A stretch of DNA of 64,000 bases from Agromyces sp. ISL-38. GTDB lineage: Bacteria > Actinomycetota > Actinomycetes > Actinomycetales > Microbacteriaceae. How positions within the stretch are numbered: the first letter of the stretch is position 1; each line of letters opens with the position of its first letter. Below the pieces are notes generated by a model. That model had not been told where the DNA came from. It was given only the letters and a program-made list of their open reading frames with translations, and made no database searches. The translations under genes and the position numbers were made by a program. The stretch spans positions 186,001-250,000 of the forward strand of contig NZ_JAGGPF010000010.1 of NCBI RefSeq assembly GCF_018613935.1, given 5' to 3'. Of this stretch, positions 24,346 through 32,590 are shown in pieces.

Positions 24346-24845
24346 CCGTCTGCGTCGTCAAGCGAGGTGCACGCGCGCTCGGCCGGGATGACCGAGACCG
24401 CCGACGAGAGGTCGGAGATCGCCGTCGTGCCCGAGACCACGTCGTTGTCGACGAGCACCTCGACGGCGGGCGTTCGTCCGTAGGTCGTGAAGAGGAAGCG
24501 GGGTGCGTCGGATTCGTCGATGATCCAGTCGACGCCGTCGACGTTCACGCAGCGGTCAGTCGTTGGGCCCGGCGGTGTCACGCCGCACCTGAGCAGCACG
24601 GATGCCGGTGTTCCCCACGCACCCGTGCCCTGAGCGTCGGTCTCGCGTGCCGGCAGGTCGGCGACCACGTCGGGCAGCCGAACGACGACCGCCGCGCACT
24701 CGGGATCGCTCGCGTCGGGCGCCGCCTCGAACGGCACCGCCTGGGTGCATCCGGCGAGGGTGAGCGCTCCAGCGAGGGCCGCGAGGCCCGCGGCCAGCAC
24801 ACGAATGCGGGCGCGGCGCGGCGCGGGCACGAGTGGGTGAGGCAT
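24342..24845 (-). CDS. DUF3515 family lipoprotein
   Basis: The 167-residue exported lipoprotein has a basic start MPHPLVPAPRRAR, a hydrophobic stretch and the lipobox LAGC at about 33-36. The mature part carries CAAVVVRLPDVVADL, CVNVDGVDWIIDESD and FLFTTYGRTPAVEVLVD, the pattern of the actinobacterial DUF3515 family. This family typically sits between ddl and thiL, as here. Function is unknown; it may be envelope-related. The start at 24845 was preferred over 24899 because it gives a normal signal peptide and clears the thiL promoter (23 nt between divergent starts). Confidence 0.85.
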   Translation of the reverse strand: MPHPLVPAPRRARIRVLAAGLAALAGALTLAGCTQAVPFEAAPDASDPECAAVVVRLPDVVADLPARETDAQGTGAWGTPASVLLRCGVTPPGPTTDRCVNVDGVDWIIDESDAPRFLFTTYGRTPAVEVLVDNDVVSGTTAISDLSSAVSVIPAERACTSLDDADG

Positions 24846-24868
24846 CCCGTTCAGGCTACCGTGAGGGC

Positions 24869-25882
24869 ATGGAAGATCCTGCACCGACGGACGCCCCACG
24901 CACCGGCCCTACGGTCGGGGAGCTCGGCGAATCGGCGGTGCTCGCCCGCATCCTCCCGCGATTGCACCCGGGTGACGCGGCGATCCTCGGAGCCGGCGAC
25001 GATGCGGCCGTGGTCGCGGCGGCCGATGGCCGGTTCGTCGTCACGACCGACCTCATGGTGCACGGACCCGACTTCCGCCTGGCCTGGTCGACGCCGTTCG
25101 AGCTCGGCTGGAAGGCCGCCGCGACCAATCTCACGGATGTCGCGGCGATGGGCGCTCGCCCGACGGCTCTCGTCGTCGCCATTGCTGCACCGCCCACCAC
25201 GGAGGTGTCGGTGCTCGAAGGCATCGCCGACGGGTTCCGGGAAGGCCTCGCGGCCCTCGCGCCCGGGGCCGGCGTCGTCGGCGGCGACCTCTCGGCGTCG
25301 CCGGTGCTCATGATCGCGGTGACCGCGTTCGGCGACCTCGACGGGCGCGCCCCGGTGCTGCGATCGGGCGCGCGTGTCGGCGACGTCGTCGCCCACGCGG
25401 GCGCTCGCGGCGCGGCGGCCCAGGGTCTTGCGCTGCTCTTCGCCGAGGCGACGGATGCCTCAGGAGAGCCCGACCGGCTCGCGACGCGCGGCGTACGCGA
25501 GCGGCATCCGCAGCTCGTGCGGGCGCAGCTCGCCCCCGAACCCCCGGTCTCCGCCGGCGTCGTCGCCGCACTCGCGGGGGCCACGTCGATGCTCGACGTC
25601 TCCGACGGGCTCGCCCGCGACGCCCGGCGCATCGCCGAGGCGAGCGGCGTCGGCCTCGACTTCGACGGCGCCGCGCTCGGCCCTGATCCGCGACTCGCGC
25701 TCGCGGGCGCCGAGGATCATGGGCTCCTCGCGACCTTTCCTCGGGGAAGCGCCGTGCCGGCGCCCTTCGAGGTGATCGGCCGCGTGATCGAGGCGGCGCC
25801 GGGCGAGCTGCGGGTCGACGGCCGTGACGTCGGTTCCGACGGGTGGGACCCGTACTCCGGCTGGGACGGTCGAGCGGGCTGA
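24869..25882 (+). CDS. thiL: Thiamine-monophosphate kinase
   Basis: ThiL (337 residues) phosphorylates thiamine monophosphate to thiamine pyrophosphate. It shows the PurM/AIR-synthase fold: ILGAGDDAAVVAAADGRFVVTTDLMVHG, KAAATNLTDVAAMGARPTALVVAIAAP, GGDLSASPVLMIAVTAFG and TSMLDVSDGLARDARRIAEASGVG, all with the expected acidic metal ligands. It is divergent from the DUF3515 gene and convergent with rsmD (43-nt gap). No TPP riboswitch motif was seen upstream. Confidence 0.95.
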   Translation: MEDPAPTDAPRTGPTVGELGESAVLARILPRLHPGDAAILGAGDDAAVVAAADGRFVVTTDLMVHGPDFRLAWSTPFELGWKAAATNLTDVAAMGARPTALVVAIAAPPTTEVSVLEGIADGFREGLAALAPGAGVVGGDLSASPVLMIAVTAFGDLDGRAPVLRSGARVGDVVAHAGARGAAAQGLALLFAEATDASGEPDRLATRGVRERHPQLVRAQLAPEPPVSAGVVAALAGATSMLDVSDGLARDARRIAEASGVGLDFDGAALGPDPRLALAGAEDHGLLATFPRGSAVPAPFEVIGRVIEAAPGELRVDGRDVGSDGWDPYSGWDGRAG

Positions 25883-25925
25883 CACCGCCGGCGCGCCACC
25901 GCACCGCTCGTGACGCGTGACGCGG

Positions 25926-26525
25926 TCAGTCCGAGGACTCCGCATTCACCTCGTTCGCGTGGTCGGTGCGGTGCGCCCACCAGAGGGTCGTCTCGCCGTA
26001 GTCGCGGCGCCGGTCGAGCAGGATGCCGTCGGGCCACGCCGGTTCGGGGGAGCGCGAACTGCGCTCGACCATGACGATCGCATCGGGGGTGAGCAGCGGC
26101 ACGAGCAGCTCGAGGTCGCGCGTGAGCGCCCCCTCGCCGAGGTCGTAGGGCGGATCGATGAAGACCACGTCGACGCCGGCCGCGGCGCTCTCGAGGTAGG
26201 CGGCGACCGGACGCGGCACCACCCGGATGCGCGGCCGGTGACCGCGCGCGGCCCTGAGCACGGCATCGGCGTTGCGCCGGCACACGTCGGCAGCCGGTTT
26301 CGCCCGTTCGACGAGCACGACGTCGACCGCGCCGCGGCTCGCCGCCTCGAGACCGAGTGCACCCGAGCCCGCATACAGGTCGAACACGCATGCGCCCTCG
26401 AGCACATCCCGTGCCCCGAGCGCGGAGAAGATCGCCTCGCGCACCCGGTCGCTCGTCGGACGCGTGCCCGATCGGGGCACGGCGAGGGTGAGTGAGCCGG
26501 CGAATCCGGCGATGATGCGGGTCAT
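25926..26525 (-). CDS. rsmD: 16S rRNA (guanine(966)-N(2))-methyltransferase
   Basis: RsmD (199 residues) methylates G966 of 16S rRNA with S-adenosylmethionine. It begins MTRIIAGFAGSLTLAVP and carries RPTSDRVREAIFSAL, the SAM-binding FDLYAGSGALGLEAASRGA and the catalytic FIDPPYDLG. The ATG at 26525 was chosen because MTRIIAG is the usual N-terminus; the much longer frame from 27221 would run through the divergent TPR gene. It is convergent with thiL and ends acid-rich. Confidence 0.94.
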   Translation of the reverse strand: MTRIIAGFAGSLTLAVPRSGTRPTSDRVREAIFSALGARDVLEGACVFDLYAGSGALGLEAASRGAVDVVLVERAKPAADVCRRNADAVLRAARGHRPRIRVVPRPVAAYLESAAAGVDVVFIDPPYDLGEGALTRDLELLVPLLTPDAIVMVERSSRSPEPAWPDGILLDRRRDYGETTLWWAHRTDHANEVNAESSD

Positions 26526-26573
26526 GCTTCCGGCAGCATAACGTCGACCGCCCGGCGCTGCCATGATGGAAGG

Positions 26574-27380
26574 GTGGATGACTCGACCGACCAGGTGCCC
26601 GCCGAACCGTCCCGACACCGGGCCGCAGAACAACTCATGCTCGACCGCATGTGGGACTTCAGCGACCCGGCCGCGAGCGAAGAGCGGTTCCGTGAGGCGG
26701 CCGACGACGACGACCACCCCGCCCACGTCCGCGGCGTGATGGCGACCCAGCTCGCACGCGCGCTCGGCATCCAGGGCAAGACGGCCGAAGCGTTCGCCGT
26801 GCTCGACTCCGTCGTCGACAGCGCTCCGGCCGGCGAGCCCGAGACGAATGCCGCTGAGCTCCGGGCTCGAGTGGCGATCGAGCGCGGCCGGCTCACCGCG
26901 ACCTCGGGCAATCCGGCCGACGCCGTGCCCGAGCTCACTCGCGGCGTGCGCCAGGCCGCGCTCGCCGGTTCGACGTTCCTCGTGCTCGACGCACTGCACA
27001 TGCTCGCCCTCAACGATGCCGGGCACGAGGAGGAATGGGCGGCAGAGGGATTCGACGTGCTCGAGGGCACTCGCGATCCGCGCACGCTCCGCTGGGGCGT
27101 CGCACTGCACAACAACCTCGGCTGGACCCTGCACGACGAGGGTCGCGCCGAGGCCGCGCTGCGGCACTTCGAGCAGGCCGTCGAGGCCGCCGACGCCTAC
27201 GGCACCGCCGAGCAGCAGCACGTGGCTCGCTGGTCGGTCGCGAGGTGCCTGCGAACCCTCGATCGCGCCGAGGAGGCCCTCGACATCCAGCGCGAACTCG
27301 CGCGCGCCCGCCCCGACGATCCCTACGTGCAGGCAGAGCTGGCCGCACTGACGGGGGCGGAGCCTACGATCGAGGAATGA
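26574..27380 (+). CDS. Tetratricopeptide-repeat protein
   Basis: The 268-residue soluble helical protein starts MDDSTDQVPAEPSRHRAAEQLMLDRMWDF. Helix-turn-helix repeats with TPR-like spacing run from about residue 45 to 260, for example AEAFAVLDSVVDSA, ALHNNLGWTLHDEGRAEAALRHFEQAVEAA and VARCLRTLDRAEEALDIQRELARARPDDP. TPRs bind partner proteins; no enzyme motif is present. It precedes recG with an ATGA overlap, so the two are co-translated. The RecG link is unexplained. Confidence 0.75.
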   Translation: MDDSTDQVPAEPSRHRAAEQLMLDRMWDFSDPAASEERFREAADDDDHPAHVRGVMATQLARALGIQGKTAEAFAVLDSVVDSAPAGEPETNAAELRARVAIERGRLTATSGNPADAVPELTRGVRQAALAGSTFLVLDALHMLALNDAGHEEEWAAEGFDVLEGTRDPRTLRWGVALHNNLGWTLHDEGRAEAALRHFEQAVEAADAYGTAEQQHVARWSVARCLRTLDRAEEALDIQRELARARPDDPYVQAELAALTGAEPTIEE

Positions 27381-29626
27381 CGGCCGAGAAAGCAGGCGCG
27401 ACTGGCGCGGATGAGGGCGGCACCGGCATCCGCACCGATGCCGTTGCGACGCCCGCCCCGGGTTCCTACACGCTCGACTCGAAGCTCTCCGGTGCGCTCG
27501 GTGGCCGCACCGCGCAAGCGATCGGGCGCGCCTTCGGCTACGCGACCGTCGGGGAGCTGCTCGCGCACTACCCCCGGCGCTACGCCCTGCGCGGCGAGCT
27601 CACGGCGCTCGCGAGCCTCCCGCTCGACGAGAACGTCACGATCGTCGCCGAGGTGCTCGAGGTGCGGGTGCGCGAGATGCGTCAGCGTCGCGGGTCGATC
27701 CTCGAGGCCAAGATCTCCGACGGCACCGGCATCCTCACGCTCACGTTCTTCAACCAGAAGTGGCGGGAGAACGACCTGCGACCCGGACGCCGCGGCATCT
27801 TCGCCGGCAAGGTCGGCGACTACAAGGGCAATCGGCAGCTCGCGCATCCCGATTACGAGCTCTTCGACGAGTCCGAGACGCTCACCGCCGGTGACGCCGC
27901 GGCGAAGCGCTGGGCCGAGTCGCCCATTCCCATCTACCCGGCCACGGGCACGCTCGCGAGCTGGCAGCTCGCCAAGTCGATCGCGCTGCTCCTCGACGGG
28001 CTCGGCCCCGTCGACGATCCACTGCCCGGCGACGTGCGCGAGCGCCGCTCCCTGCTCGCCCACCGGAGTGCGCTCGAGAAGATCCACCGGCCCGAGCGGG
28101 AGTCCGACTGGAAAGAGGCTCGCCGTACGTTGCGATTCACCGAGGCGTTCGTGCTGCAGACGGCGCTTCTCGAGCGGCGCGCCGAGCTCCGCAGGCACAC
28201 CACGACCGCGCGGCATCCGTCGGCCGGCGGCGCGCTCGAGAGATTCGACGCGAGCCTGCCGTTCTCGCTGACGGGAGACCAGCAGGCGGTCGGTGCCGAG
28301 ATCACCGACGATCTCGAGCATCCGGTGCCCATGAACCGCCTCATCCAGGGCGAAGTCGGCTCGGGCAAGACCGTCGTCGCCCTGCGCGCCATGCTCGCCG
28401 TCGCCGACTCGGGCGGGCAATCGGCCCTGCTCGCACCCACCGAAGTGCTCGCAGGCCAGCATCTGCGCTCGATCGCGCGAATGCTCGGGCCCGAGCTGTC
28501 GGCCGAGCTCATGCCCACGCTCCTCACCGGGCAGTTGCCCGTCGCCGACCGCAAGAAAGCGCTGTTGCGGGCCGCGGCGGGCCAGTCGCGCATCGTCATC
28601 GGCACGCACGCCCTCATCGGTGACGCCGTCTCGTTCGCCGACCTCGGCCTGGTCGTCGTCGACGAGCAGCACCGGTTCGGCGTCGAGCAGCGCGAGGCGC
28701 TGCGCTTGAAGGGGCAGCATCCACCGCACGTGCTCGTGCTCACGGCCACCCCGATCCCGCGCACCGTCGCCATGACCGTGTTCGGCGATCTCGACGTCTC
28801 GACGATCCGCGAGCTGCCCGCCGGGCGTGCCGGCATCGAGTCGCACGTCGTGCCGCTCGCCGACCGGCCAGGGTGGCGGGCACGAGTCTGGGAGCGTCTC
28901 GCCGAAGAGCTCGCCGCAGGGCGTCAGGGGTTCGTCGTCTGCCCCGCGATCGAGGCGCGAGTCGCCGAAGACGATGGAGCCGAAGCAGGCGAGGCCGCGG
29001 ATGTCACGGGGCCCGCGGCAACCGTCGCCTCGGTGCTCGCCGAGCTCACGGGGCATCCGCGATTCGCCGAGGCCCGCGTGGCGCCCTTGCACGGCCGCAT
29101 GAGCGCCGACGAGAAGGATCGCACGATGCGCGCCTTCGCGGCGGGCGAGCTCGACGTGCTCGTCGCGACGACCGTCATCGAGGTCGGCGTCGACGTGCCG
29201 AACGCGAGCGCGATGGTCGTCGTCGACGCCGACCGGTTCGGCGTCTCGCAACTGCACCAGTTGCGCGGCAGAGTGGGCCGCGGGAGCGTGCCGGGGCTGT
29301 GCCTGCTCGTGACGTCGGCCGAGGCGGGCTCGCTCGCCCGGCAACGGGTCGAGGCAGTCGCGGCGACGCTCGACGGATTCGAGCTCGCCCGCGTCGATCT
29401 CGAACTGCGGCAGGAGGGCGACGTACTCGGGGCGACCCAGTCGGGCGGTCGCTCCTCGCTGAAGCTGCTGCGGGTCGCGCGCGACGGCGACCTCATCGCC
29501 GATGCACGCGACCTCGCCGAGGGGGTGCTCGCCGGCGACCCGGGGCTCACCGCGCATCCCGCGCTCGCTGCGGCGGTGCGCCGCCGTCTCGACGACGAGT
29601 CGAGCGGCTACCTGAGCAAGGGCTGA
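27377..29626 (+). CDS. recG: ATP-dependent DNA helicase RecG
   Basis: RecG (749 residues) reverses stalled replication forks and processes branched DNA. An N-terminal wedge/OB domain contains TVGELLAHYPRRY and ILTLTFFNQKW. The helicase core has QGEVGSGKTVVALRAML (Walker A, about 326), DEQHRFGVEQREALRLKG (motif II, about 429), LTATPIPRTVAMTVFGD (motif III), then LHGRMSADEKDRTM, ATTVIEVGVDVPNASAMVV and QLHQLRGRVGRG (motifs IV-VI). The C-terminal wedge-contact region is complete. Confidence 0.97.
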   Translation: MTAEKAGATGADEGGTGIRTDAVATPAPGSYTLDSKLSGALGGRTAQAIGRAFGYATVGELLAHYPRRYALRGELTALASLPLDENVTIVAEVLEVRVREMRQRRGSILEAKISDGTGILTLTFFNQKWRENDLRPGRRGIFAGKVGDYKGNRQLAHPDYELFDESETLTAGDAAAKRWAESPIPIYPATGTLASWQLAKSIALLLDGLGPVDDPLPGDVRERRSLLAHRSALEKIHRPERESDWKEARRTLRFTEAFVLQTALLERRAELRRHTTTARHPSAGGALERFDASLPFSLTGDQQAVGAEITDDLEHPVPMNRLIQGEVGSGKTVVALRAMLAVADSGGQSALLAPTEVLAGQHLRSIARMLGPELSAELMPTLLTGQLPVADRKKALLRAAAGQSRIVIGTHALIGDAVSFADLGLVVVDEQHRFGVEQREALRLKGQHPPHVLVLTATPIPRTVAMTVFGDLDVSTIRELPAGRAGIESHVVPLADRPGWRARVWERLAEELAAGRQGFVVCPAIEARVAEDDGAEAGEAADVTGPAATVASVLAELTGHPRFAEARVAPLHGRMSADEKDRTMRAFAAGELDVLVATTVIEVGVDVPNASAMVVVDADRFGVSQLHQLRGRVGRGSVPGLCLLVTSAEAGSLARQRVEAVAATLDGFELARVDLELRQEGDVLGATQSGGRSSLKLLRVARDGDLIADARDLAEGVLAGDPGLTAHPALAAAVRRRLDDESSGYLSKG

Positions 29627-29677
29627 GACTCGCGCAGAGCCCTGCCGGCGCGGCGCGCGGGCAGTACGCTTGACGCT

Positions 29678-30169
29678 ATGCAGCGGATCGCCGTCGTTCC
29701 AGGTTCATTCGACCCCGTCACGCTCGGCCATCTCGATGTCATCGCACGGGCCGCCGGGCTCTACGACGAGTTGCACGTCGTCGTCGTGCACAACCCCGAC
29801 AAGACCGCCTTGCTGCCGATCGCCCAGCGCGTCTCGCTCATCGAGCGCGCCGTGGCCGATGCGGGCATCGAGGGGCGCATCATCGTCGCGTCGTGGAGCA
29901 TGGGACTCCTCGTCGACTACTGCACCGACGTCGGGGCATCCGTGCTCGTGAAGGGCGTCCGCTCGCAGGTCGACGTCGCCTACGAGACGCCCATGGCGAT
30001 CGTCAATCGCCATCTCGCCGGAGTCGAGACCGTGTTCCTCCTGCCCGATCCCGGGAACGCGCACGTCTCGAGCTCGCTCGTGCGGCAGGTCGCTGCGCTC
30101 GGCGGCGATGTCACCCCGTTCGTGCCGCCGGCCGTCGCCGACTACCTTCAGGCGGCGATGACGCTGTGA
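29678..30169 (+). CDS. coaD: Phosphopantetheine adenylyltransferase
   Basis: CoaD (163 residues) transfers AMP to 4'-phosphopantetheine in coenzyme A synthesis. The nucleotidyltransferase motif is [19 protein letters not shown]. Other motifs are [15 protein letters not shown] and [21 protein letters not shown], and the length is normal. It lies 51 nt after recG and 41 nt before the second MoxR gene. Confidence 0.97.
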   Translation: MQRIAVVPGSFDPVTLGHLDVIARAAGLYDELHVVVVHNPDKTALLPIAQRVSLIERAVADAGIEGRIIVASWSMGLLVDYCTDVGASVLVKGVRSQVDVAYETPMAIVNRHLAGVETVFLLPDPGNAHVSSSLVRQVAALGGDVTPFVPPAVADYLQAAMTL

Positions 30170-30210
30170 GCGAGGCGGCCGTGACACTGGGCAAGGCGGA
30201 GGGGGGCGCC

Positions 30211-31194
30211 ATGCCGGTCATGGGAATCGACGAGGTCGGCGCCCGCGCGGCCGGCATCGTGCAGAACGTGGAGACGGTCATCGCCGGCAAGCGCGAGGCC
30301 GTCACGGCGTCGCTGACGGTGCTGCTCGCCGAGGGCCATCTCCTCATCGAAGACGTTCCGGGCGTGGGCAAGACCATGCTCGCGAAGGCGCTCGCGCGTT
30401 CGGTCGACTGCACCGTCAGCCGCATCCAGTTCACGCCCGACCTGCTGCCGAGCGACGTCACCGGCGTCTCGGTCTTCGACCAGGCGAACCGGCGATTCGA
30501 ATACAAGCAGGGGCCCGTGTTCGCCAACATCGTCATCGGCGACGAGATCAACCGTGCGAGCCCGAAGACGCAATCCGCGCTGCTCGAGTGCATGGAGGAG
30601 CGCCAGGTCACGGCCGACGGCACCACCTATCTGCTCGAGCAGCCGTTCACGGTCATCGCCACCCAGAACCCGGTCGAGATGGAGGGCACGTACCCGCTGC
30701 CCGAGGCCCAGCGCGATCGCTTCATGGCCAGAATCTCGATGGGCTACCCGGCTTCTGCCGACGAGCTCGCGATGCTCGCCATGCGCGAGACCGGAAGTCC
30801 ACTCGACCAGCTCGAATCGGTCGTCACGATCACCGAGCTCCGCGGGATGATCGAGGCGGTGCAGCGCGTCTTCACGTCGCAGCCGGTCAAGGAGTACGCG
30901 GTCGAGCTCGCCCGCGCCACTCGCGACGACCGCCAGCTGCGGCTCGGCGCGAGCCCGCGTGCCACCCTCCAGCTCGTGCGCGCGGCGAAGGCGCACGCGG
31001 CCATGCACGGTCGCGACTTCGTGCTTCCCGACGATGTCGACGCACTCGCGGTGCCGGTGCTCGCGCACCGCCTCGTGCCGACGAGCCGTGCCGTCGGCTC
31101 CCACGACCGCGACAGCGGGCCGCTCATCGACGCAATCGTGCGCCGCATCGTAGGGGAGACGCCGGTTCCGGTAGGCAGCGCACGAAGGAACTGA
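30211..31194 (+). CDS. MoxR family AAA+ ATPase (module 2)
   Basis: The 327-residue AAA+ ATPase has Walker A in VPGVGKTMLAKALARS (about 49-56) and Walker B in VIGDEINRASPKTQSALLECMEE (about 110), with the MoxR insert SRIQFTPDLLPSDVTG and sensor IATQNPVEMEGTYPLPEAQRDRF. It is very similar to the module 1 ATPase. The ATG at 30211 has a strong GGCGGAGGGGGG ribosome binding site and gives an N-terminus of the same length as module 1. A GTG at 30166 overlapping the coaD stop is the alternative. DUF58 follows after one base. Confidence 0.9.
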   Translation: MPVMGIDEVGARAAGIVQNVETVIAGKREAVTASLTVLLAEGHLLIEDVPGVGKTMLAKALARSVDCTVSRIQFTPDLLPSDVTGVSVFDQANRRFEYKQGPVFANIVIGDEINRASPKTQSALLECMEERQVTADGTTYLLEQPFTVIATQNPVEMEGTYPLPEAQRDRFMARISMGYPASADELAMLAMRETGSPLDQLESVVTITELRGMIEAVQRVFTSQPVKEYAVELARATRDDRQLRLGASPRATLQLVRAAKAHAAMHGRDFVLPDDVDALAVPVLAHRLVPTSRAVGSHDRDSGPLIDAIVRRIVGETPVPVGSARRN

Positions 31195-31195
31195 C

Positions 31196-32590
31196 ATGTC
31201 CCGCTCCCGCTCCGCGCGTATCAAGGCCTGGCCTCGACTCAGCCGGCGCGGCACGACGCTCGTCGTCGTGGGAGTGCTGCTGTTCGCCGTGTCGCTCTGG
31301 TTCGACTTGCGCGACATCCTGCTGCTCGCCTTCGTCGGCATCGCGATGCCGCTCGTCGCCGTGGCCTTCGTGGGGTTCCGCACGCCGCGGCTCGCGGTGA
31401 CGCGCATGTTCGCACCGCCCGTGGTTGGCGCGGGCGGCGCCACCCGCGTGGCGCTCATCGTGAAGAACCGATCACGGCGCACGTTCGACGGCGCCCACTG
31501 GCGCGACCGGGTGCCCGAAGGGCTCAAGGGCCCGGCCGAGGCGATACTGCCGGCCGTCGGCCCGTACGAGGGTGTCCTTCCCTCGGGCGACGACACGATA
31601 CGGCTCGAGTACAAGCTCCGGATGCCGCGGCGCGGCGTCTTCTCGATCGGTCCGCTCGTCATCGGCATCGCCGATCCGTTCGGACTCGCGCGCATCGACC
31701 GCGAGGTGGGCACGGGGCACGAGGTCGTCGTGACGCCCCGTGTGACGCCGCTCGACGCCGCCCTCGGCACCGCGGCGAGTGTCGATGGGGTGCTGCACGG
31801 CCTGCAGCGTCGCACCCACCCGAACTCCGACGAGCTCATCGCGCGCGAATACCGCTACGGTGACCCGCTGCGTCGGGTGAACTGGGCGGCGACCGCCCGC
31901 CGCGGCGAGCTCATGGTGCGCGAGGAGGAGCAGCGCGGCGACCCCGAAGCGAGGCTCATCCTCGACACGACGCTCGCCGGGCGGCCGAAGTCCGCCTCGC
32001 TCCGCCGTGAGCGCGACGACAGCGGGCACCTCGGCTATGAGCTCGGCATCGAGATCGCCGCGTCCGTCGGGGTGCACCTGCTCGAGCGGGGCTTCCGCGT
32101 GCGCTGCGACCATCTCGCCGACCCCGAGCACGGCGCGCTCTCGGCGTCATCGCCCGGCGGCTATCGCATGCCGGGCGGCGACCGGTCACTGCTCGAGGAC
32201 CTCGCCCGGCTCGAGGGTCCGGCTCGGCCGGGATCGGCTGCGGCGACGGAGGTCGCGTCCTACGCCCGGGATCGCCCGCGGGCGCGAGAGGCCCGGATGC
32301 CCGGGTTCGTCGTGCTCGTCGATCCTGACGAGCACGATGCGCGCTCGCTCATCGCCCTCCGCTCCGGCTTCGAGCCGGCGATCGCGTTCGTGCTCGAGAG
32401 CGTCGCTCCGAGTGTCATCGACGCCCTCGAGGAGGCCGACTGGCGTCTCGTGCGCGTGCGCCGGCCGGCGGAGATCGCCGGTGCCTGGGCGGGCACCGCG
32501 GTCCCTGCGCGACAGCAGCCTGCCGCGCGGGTCATGCGATCGCGCGCCATCGTGCCGCGCCCCGAGGGGGTGACGCCCGATGAACCTTGA
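31196..32590 (+). CDS. DUF58 family protein (module 2)
   Basis: The 464-residue membrane protein has two close N-terminal helices (about 20-62) and a large cytoplasmic part. A beta-sandwich is followed by the DUF58 signature DPLRRVNWAATARRGELMV (about 222-240) and RLILDTTLAGRP. It partners the MoxR ATPase upstream and overlaps the transglutaminase gene by 11 nt. Module 2 differs from module 1 in its longer C-terminus and in lacking linked FHA genes. Confidence 0.88.
   Translation: MSRSRSARIKAWPRLSRRGTTLVVVGVLLFAVSLWFDLRDILLLAFVGIAMPLVAVAFVGFRTPRLAVTRMFAPPVVGAGGATRVALIVKNRSRRTFDGAHWRDRVPEGLKGPAEAILPAVGPYEGVLPSGDDTIRLEYKLRMPRRGVFSIGPLVIGIADPFGLARIDREVGTGHEVVVTPRVTPLDAALGTAASVDGVLHGLQRRTHPNSDELIAREYRYGDPLRRVNWAATARRGELMVREEEQRGDPEARLILDTTLAGRPKSASLRRERDDSGHLGYELGIEIAASVGVHLLERGFRVRCDHLADPEHGALSASSPGGYRMPGGDRSLLEDLARLEGPARPGSAAATEVASYARDRPRAREARMPGFVVLVDPDEHDARSLIALRSGFEPAIAFVLESVAPSVIDALEEADWRLVRVRRPAEIAGAWAGTAVPARQQPAARVMRSRAIVPRPEGVTPDEP

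Noticed and set aside
27323..29557. 744-codon open frame antisense to recG
   Set aside because: It is a GC-skew shadow: recG is unmistakable on the plus strand and the antisense protein is Arg/Glu/Gly-rich without recognisable domains.
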